Origin: UBA6065 sp038063975
GTDB lineage: Bacteria > Patescibacteriota > Minisyncoccia > Phycocordibacterales > UBA6065
DNA length: 55,876 nt
Assembly (NCBI GenBank): GCA_038063975.1
Contig: JBBTTY010000041.1
Span: 1-55,876 of the forward strand
Direction of reading: 5' to 3'
The position numbers and the translations under genes are program-made. The first letter of the stretch is position 1. Each line of letters begins with the position of its first letter. This document shows positions 52,325 through 55,876 of the stretch, in pieces. The notes below the pieces were generated by a model. That model was not told where the DNA came from. It did not search any database and worked only from the letters and a program-made list of their open reading frames with translations.

Positions 52325-52444
52325 AATCGCAAGAATAGTTGCTTGAGGAGACCTTCGGAGGACGCGAAGGCGTCCGAGAATGAGACGCCCCGCCAGCAGG
52401 CGGGGATGTCGTGCTCCGAAAGTAACTATTCTTGCGATTTTATT
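52320..52444. repeat. Nested hairpin, family B, copy 3
   Basis: Perfect 21-pair outer stem (AATAAAATCGCAAGAATAGT...). The core repeats the family B plan with altered but still paired stems: P2 carries GACGC/GCGTC, P3 is CCCCGCC-AGCA-GGCGGGG, followed by GTCGTGCTC. Stop codons of both convergent neighbours lie within the arms. Confidence 0.85.
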
Positions 52445-52829
52445 CTTTTATAGTAATCATCACACGAATGTCTAAATTCATGCGGTCGTAAAAAGAATAT
52501 GTGCCCGGACCGAAAAAAGAAAGAGTGTAACTCTCGCCCGTTCCGAATTCTCCCGATTCCAGCCTAGCATCACGCTTTGATGATCTCTCTTCGGCGATAG
52601 TGTGCCGACTTTCGTCTAGAACCATAAAAACTATCTCATCGCCTGGTCGGGCCGTAACGGAAATCGGTTCCGCCCTGTCCTCAAAGAGAAGGATTTTATG
52701 GATGGTACCTCCGCCAAAGAAAACAGAAGCGGTATTATCTCCTTCTCGACCTAACCTTTTTGTGAGAGCAAAAGTTCCCGCCAGAGCGAGCAGAAGAAAA
52801 AACCAAATTAAAACCATTTTAGTATTCAC
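52440..52829 (-). CDS. Secreted cupredoxin-like protein lacking copper ligands
   Basis: 129 residues from a GTG at 52829 (MNTKMVLIWFFLLLALAG), preceded by TACAAT and six bases. A signal or anchor segment is followed by a beta-sandwich pattern like a cupredoxin (AEPISVTARPGDEIVFMVLD, then FFGPGTYSFYDRMN). The first His (SRHTI) remains, but the Cys-His-Met cluster near the C-terminus is replaced (YSFYDRMN). Copper binding of the usual kind is therefore unlikely. The fold assignment is tentative. Confidence 0.6.
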   Translation of the reverse strand: MNTKMVLIWFFLLLALAGTFALTKRLGREGDNTASVFFGGGTIHKILLFEDRAEPISVTARPGDEIVFMVLDESRHTIAEERSSKRDARLESGEFGTGESYTLSFFGPGTYSFYDRMNLDIRVMITIKE

Positions 52830-52915
52830 GATAGTATTGTACCATACTCGTCTATCCGAGATAACTATATAAATCAATGGTATCTCGGTAATTTTAGATT
52901 TTTTAATTTAATTAT

Positions 52916-53395
52916 CTAAATCTTGATTTTATCAATGTTTTGTAATGTTTTACCTCTGTCAATTCCGTGCCATTTTTTCCATGATAATTCGAGATGGAAG
53001 GTCTTTGTTCTGCTATCCACATAACGCAATATTAAATCATCTATTAAATCAATCAGAACTTTGGCTCCATACATACCTTTTATATGTTCCAAATATATGA
53101 TCATTTTGTTACATCCGGACATAGCTTTTTCTATGAGAGCAATACCTTGGGTGAAATTTCCAAATCTGATGCTGTGGGCTTCACCAATAGACAGAGGTAT
53201 GGTCATAGCACAATTCACAAAACCTTCTAAAAATGGATACTTAAAAGTAACTAATTTTGGCCTGATATTTTTTACAACTATCACCGAACATTCCAATGTT
53301 CTCTGATAGATATCCAAATCCCGAAAAGTTTTCACTGGTTTTTTGGGTGTAAATTTGTATTTTGAATCGTATTTTGATTGCATGTAATTTTTCAT
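52916..53395 (-). CDS. Four-helix bundle protein (S23/bAvd-like)
   Basis: 159 residues. The family pattern is FRDLDIYQRTLECSVIVVK, later AMTIPLSIGEAHSIRF and IALIEKAMSGCNKMIIYLEH. Members are small helical bundles, some encoded within 23S rRNA intervening sequences and some serving retroelement systems. No reverse transcriptase or rRNA is present here, so its role is unknown. It lies 45 bases downstream of the zinc ribbon-nuclease gene and may be co-transcribed with it. Confidence 0.75.
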   Translation of the reverse strand: MKNYMQSKYDSKYKFTPKKPVKTFRDLDIYQRTLECSVIVVKNIRPKLVTFKYPFLEGFVNCAMTIPLSIGEAHSIRFGNFTQGIALIEKAMSGCNKMIIYLEHIKGMYGAKVLIDLIDDLILRYVDSRTKTFHLELSWKKWHGIDRGKTLQNIDKIKI

Positions 53396-53440
53396 TTTTA
53401 TTATGTATTTTTTTATTTAAAGGGCTCCTTCGCCCCAACA

Positions 53441-54640
53441 TCAAACAACAACTAGAGCATTTTTACGAGGTAGAGATACGACGGTGCCATCGCGATAATG
53501 TACTTTTCGCGCTCTCTTCCTCGCCTGTAATTTTTTGACAATATGAAGAGGATAAAATTCATAAAAATCTTTGTCGTCAAACCATGCACATTTGAATTCA
53601 AATAATCGTAATCCCGTGAGACGAGATAGCGCCAGAGCATACCACGTGAGCTGTTCTATAGGTTTTTCTTTGCTGGCATTCGGCTTATAATCCAAAATAT
53701 GTACCATACCATTTCTGATTTGCACAAAATCTATATGACCAGTGAGTAGTTTTGGAAATTTTTGTTCTTGTTTGTCACCTTTCATTTCTATAAGACCATC
53801 ACCCGTAATTTTGAATTTAAGAACATTTTCCATATGTTCAACATCTTCCCTCCTTATATATACAGGCACTTCCGTAGCGACAGTAACAGAATCGTTGGCT
53901 ATCATAAATCTCTGCAGAGCTTCATGCCGTGCTTTATTATCGGTTACACCACTCAAAACAAACGAGGCAATATCATTGGCAAAATTCGATTTACCCCTCA
54001 CGATCATATCCGTTTTATCGAATTTTGATCTGATTTCCGACATTCTGGAACCTTCGGCAAAATATTGATGTGGGGTTTCCGAAGAAACGGCATCCAAATA
54101 TTCCTTTAATCTACCGAATCGGCGATTTTTAAATTCTTCCATTATGAGAACCGTCTTAGCCCTGTGATACCTGAAACGATATAACTGACGATGAGCCATA
54201 GTGACGACTTCAATCATTTTCTGCGGCGAAAACATTTTTATTGCCCACGGACGCATTCTCTCAAATCTACAAAGTGGTTTATATTCTTCTACCCAAGACG
54301 ATAATGTCGCTGGTAACGGTGCTAAAAAATCTCCCATGGTTTTCGAAAATTTATCCCCCAAAATTTTACAAGTTTGTTCCAATGTCAAACCGAGATTATA
54401 ATAACTGATTCCCTCCATAATGACATTAATAGGAAACCGCTTGCCTTTTACCCTTTCGGCTGTAAAAGTTCTACCACAATTTTCTTCCTTGCAAATATAC
54501 AACTGAACAATTTCATGTTTTTTCTGTCTTATACCTCTCTTTACAAAATTTTCTGAATTACAATACGGACAAACGGTTTTGGTTGATATATCCGCTTTTG
54601 TTTTCTCTTCTTTATTTTCTTGTATTTTTTCGCTTGACAT
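53441..54640 (-). CDS. Zinc ribbon - HTH - PD-(D/E)XK nuclease-like protein
   Basis: 399 residues. N-terminal zinc ribbon with C24, C27, C50 and C55 (CPYC...CKEENCGRTF), then a helical DNA-binding part (YYNLGLTLEQTCKILGDKF, SSWVEEYKPL) like that of transposases. The C-terminal third has GHIDFVQIRNGMVHILDYKP and EQLTWYALALSRLTGL, the D-DYK-Q arrangement of PD-(D/E)XK (Cas4/RecB-type) nucleases. No transposase DDE core is seen. It may be a targeted DNA cutting protein derived from a transposon regulator, in defence or mobility. Both halves are in one frame with no break. Confidence 0.7.
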   Translation of the reverse strand: MSSEKIQENKEEKTKADISTKTVCPYCNSENFVKRGIRQKKHEIVQLYICKEENCGRTFTAERVKGKRFPINVIMEGISYYNLGLTLEQTCKILGDKFSKTMGDFLAPLPATLSSWVEEYKPLCRFERMRPWAIKMFSPQKMIEVVTMAHRQLYRFRYHRAKTVLIMEEFKNRRFGRLKEYLDAVSSETPHQYFAEGSRMSEIRSKFDKTDMIVRGKSNFANDIASFVLSGVTDNKARHEALQRFMIANDSVTVATEVPVYIRREDVEHMENVLKFKITGDGLIEMKGDKQEQKFPKLLTGHIDFVQIRNGMVHILDYKPNASKEKPIEQLTWYALALSRLTGLRLFEFKCAWFDDKDFYEFYPLHIVKKLQARKRARKVHYRDGTVVSLPRKNALVVV

Positions 54641-54704
54641 ATTTTTTTTGATTGTTAGGATATAGTTACATACGGCTTCGGCCCTCCCCGCAAGGGGTAA
54701 ATAC

Positions 54705-54738
54705 GAAAAACTCAGAGCATTACTGGTCTGAGTTTTTC
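54705..54738 (-). terminator. Two-way terminator at the end of the MazF-like gene
   Basis: GAAAAACTCAGA / TCTGAGTTTTTC stem with a ten-base loop. It overlaps the last codons of the minus-strand gene. Confidence 0.7.
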
Positions 54739-54999
54739 TTTTATTTTTTTGAAATCCTGTTTATTTACATCACCGATTTTTTCTTTTTTTGTCATAGAAA
54801 TACCCCAAAAACTTTCGTTGTTAAACTTTTTTATAATTATCACTGGTCGGAGAAATTTTTCACCCTTGCCATCAATTTCAAAACCTATATTCGCACCAAT
54901 AGATGTAAACCAAATATCGCGTTCATGAAAAAATGGACGATTTTTCAATTCGTGAATATCACTTTTTTCTATATGCCACTTTGAATAATCTTTTTTCAT
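54712..54999 (-). CDS. PemK/MazF-like protein with internal deletion
   Basis: 95 residues. The N-terminal half matches the MazF/PemK fold start (FHERDIWFTSIGANIGFEID, FLRPVIIIKKF, FWGISMTKKEK). The end, KIGDVNKQDFKKIKEKL, matches the family C-terminus. About 50 central residues, including the strands that normally carry the second part of the RNA-binding surface, are missing. The frame is intact, so this looks like an in-frame deletion. No antitoxin gene is adjacent. It is probably inactive as an mRNA interferase. Confidence 0.6.
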   Translation of the reverse strand: MKKDYSKWHIEKSDIHELKNRPFFHERDIWFTSIGANIGFEIDGKGEKFLRPVIIIKKFNNESFWGISMTKKEKIGDVNKQDFKKIKEKLRPVML

Positions 55000-55200
55000 A
55001 TTCTTTTGTTCATATCACGAATTACCATTACCGAAATATCACGACTTTCACGGTTTTTAGAGCCTAAATAGAGCATCCGTGATACAGTTTTGATGATTTT
55101 TGGGCGGTTTTTTAACCGTTTTTCTATTTCAAATTCATACTATTCCTCTCACTATTTTTGTCAACTTTTTTTGATAATCAATTTTTTACTTTCTCTATTC

Positions 55201-55876
55201 TTATGGCATCAATTCTGGAATGGTTTCTGAAATTGTTTCCACCACTACAGGTTCACTCACCACCGTTGTTTCCGGCACTATTTCCGACACAGATTCAGAC
55301 GATGTTGGTGTGGATTCTGGAACGGATTCTGGAATTGTTTCTGATTCTGACACAGGTTCTGTTACTGTTTCTGGCGATGTTGGAACAGTAGGTGTAGATG
55401 TATTTTCTGGAACTATTTCCGAAACTGTACCTTGATTAGTTGAGACTGTATTTGTCGCACCACAAACACCGAGCTCCGATTGAATCACCCCATTTGCCAC
55501 ATACATACATGTCGGTGCTCCGGTCTGACGATCATATATAGTTATACCGCTCGCCGACAAATTATCCAATGAACCGACGGTCAATGTATTCACCACTACG
55601 GTACGTGCTGTAATCGAATCGGCTATGACGGCGACGAATCTAGCTAGACCATTTTCTATTGTACTCCCAAGATTACCAAAGAAAGAAATGATGCTTGCCC
55701 CCATATCATTTGACCATGTGACTTGCACTGTGCTCGTGCCTGATGTCGTGTTTCCCGAACTATCAATAGTTGAAACAGAAGTTGAAGCAAATGAGACTAG
55801 TCTGGCTTCCAATTCAGCTAATTTCGTTTCTGTGCTACGAACCGCTTCTGTCGTACTAGCCAAAGTGCCAGATATG
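55201..55876 (-). CDS. C-terminal part of a surface/secreted protein (cut by window end)
   Basis: The frame is open to the right edge, so only the last 224 residues are seen. After a Ser/Thr-rich helical part comes a domain with NTLTVGSLDNLSASGITIYD and two cysteines (APTCMYVANG, ELGVC), similar to modules at the end of large surface proteins in these bacteria. The tail is a Pro/Glu/Ser/Thr/Val repeat (units like VSEIVPE, PESVPES), typical of a wall-spanning or extended linker. I do not recognise the full protein. Confidence 0.6.
   Translation of the reverse strand, partial: ISGTLASTTEAVRSTETKLAELEARLVSFASTSVSTIDSSGNTTSGTSTVQVTWSNDMGASIISFFGNLGSTIENGLARFVAVIADSITARTVVVNTLTVGSLDNLSASGITIYDRQTGAPTCMYVANGVIQSELGVCGATNTVSTNQGTVSEIVPENTSTPTVPTSPETVTEPVSESETIPESVPESTPTSSESVSEIVPETTVVSEPVVVETISETIPELMP

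Noticed and set aside
19782..52877. A shared 17-base word ATAACTATATAAATCAA at 19782-19798 and 52861-52877.
   Set aside because: It is very AT-rich, and in a window this size one such chance match is not surprising. Flanks do not align.
52916..53395. Four-helix bundle gene as part of a diversity-generating retroelement.
   Set aside because: No reverse transcriptase, template repeat or variable repeat was found nearby, and the surface protein at the edge is not a recognisable variable-repeat target.
54660..54705. GGCTTCGGCC / CCCCGCAAGGGG stretch as another nested hairpin.
   Set aside because: Only two small hairpins are present, with no long outer stem.
1..55876. CRISPR array.
   Set aside because: No regularly spaced direct repeats were seen. 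The repeated elements are dispersed, single and inverted.

Overview
The window looks like a chromosomal segment of a Candidate Phyla Radiation (Patescibacteria) bacterium, most likely a Parcubacteria-type lineage. This is inferred from content, not from a marker tree. Signs are small, tightly packed core genes, a split transketolase, a minimal sugar metabolism built on GAPDH plus the non-oxidative pentose phosphate steps, a cupin-type glucose-6-phosphate isomerase, several fused genes, and short secreted proteins of kinds common in these genomes. The genetic code appears standard, since genes stop at TAA, TAG and TGA. Base composition is AT-rich.

Layout. 1-6.3 kb: cell-wall genes (D,D-carboxypeptidase, ftsW, murG), gltX and a secreted M23 peptidase. 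6.5-8.5 kb: accessory and secreted proteins. 8.5-14.3 kb: rpmA, rplI, a Ctp protease, cysS, dnaB, recR. 14.7-19.5 kb (minus): a sugar-phosphate operon gap-rpiB-rpe-like-tktN-tktC, split by a toxin-antitoxin remnant. 19.8-23.5 kb: small regulator, rplU, rmuC, yqeY, two orphan genes, tRNA-Glu. 23.6-28.3 kb (minus): a compact dcw cluster mraZ-rsmH-ftsL-ftsI-murF. 28.5-35.6 kb (minus): lysS, greA, then proS-mreB-mreC-mreD-mrdA. 36.2-39.6 kb (minus): rseP, frr, a delta'-like holB, a second mreB. 39.7-44.6 kb (plus): an HTH-MurA fusion, a degenerate PriA and a deformylase-formyltransferase fusion. 44.6-50.8 kb: hpf, then the storage-glucan genes glgA, GH57 and cupin PGI facing a HAD-glucan phosphorylase fusion. 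50.8-52.8 kb: tRNA-Asn, an ECF sigma factor with a likely membrane partner, and a small secreted protein. 52.9-55.9 kb: accessory genes (four-helix bundle, zinc ribbon/PD-(D/E)XK protein, shortened MazF-like protein, surface protein cut by the window end).

Together the genes describe a cell that makes its own peptidoglycan, controls its shape with MreBCD and PBP2, and stores and mobilises an alpha-glucan.

Two patterns cross gene boundaries. First, many core genes have a -10 hexamer only 6-7 bases before the start codon, as expected for leaderless mRNAs, while several accessory genes carry clear Shine-Dalgarno sequences. Second, at least eight intergenic elements consist of a long, almost perfect AT-rich stem with A-rich and T-rich ends. 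Seven of them enclose a structured core. There are two core families with sequence conservation and compensatory changes, one singleton core, and one element with no core. These nested hairpins are the best candidate for an undescribed system in this window.
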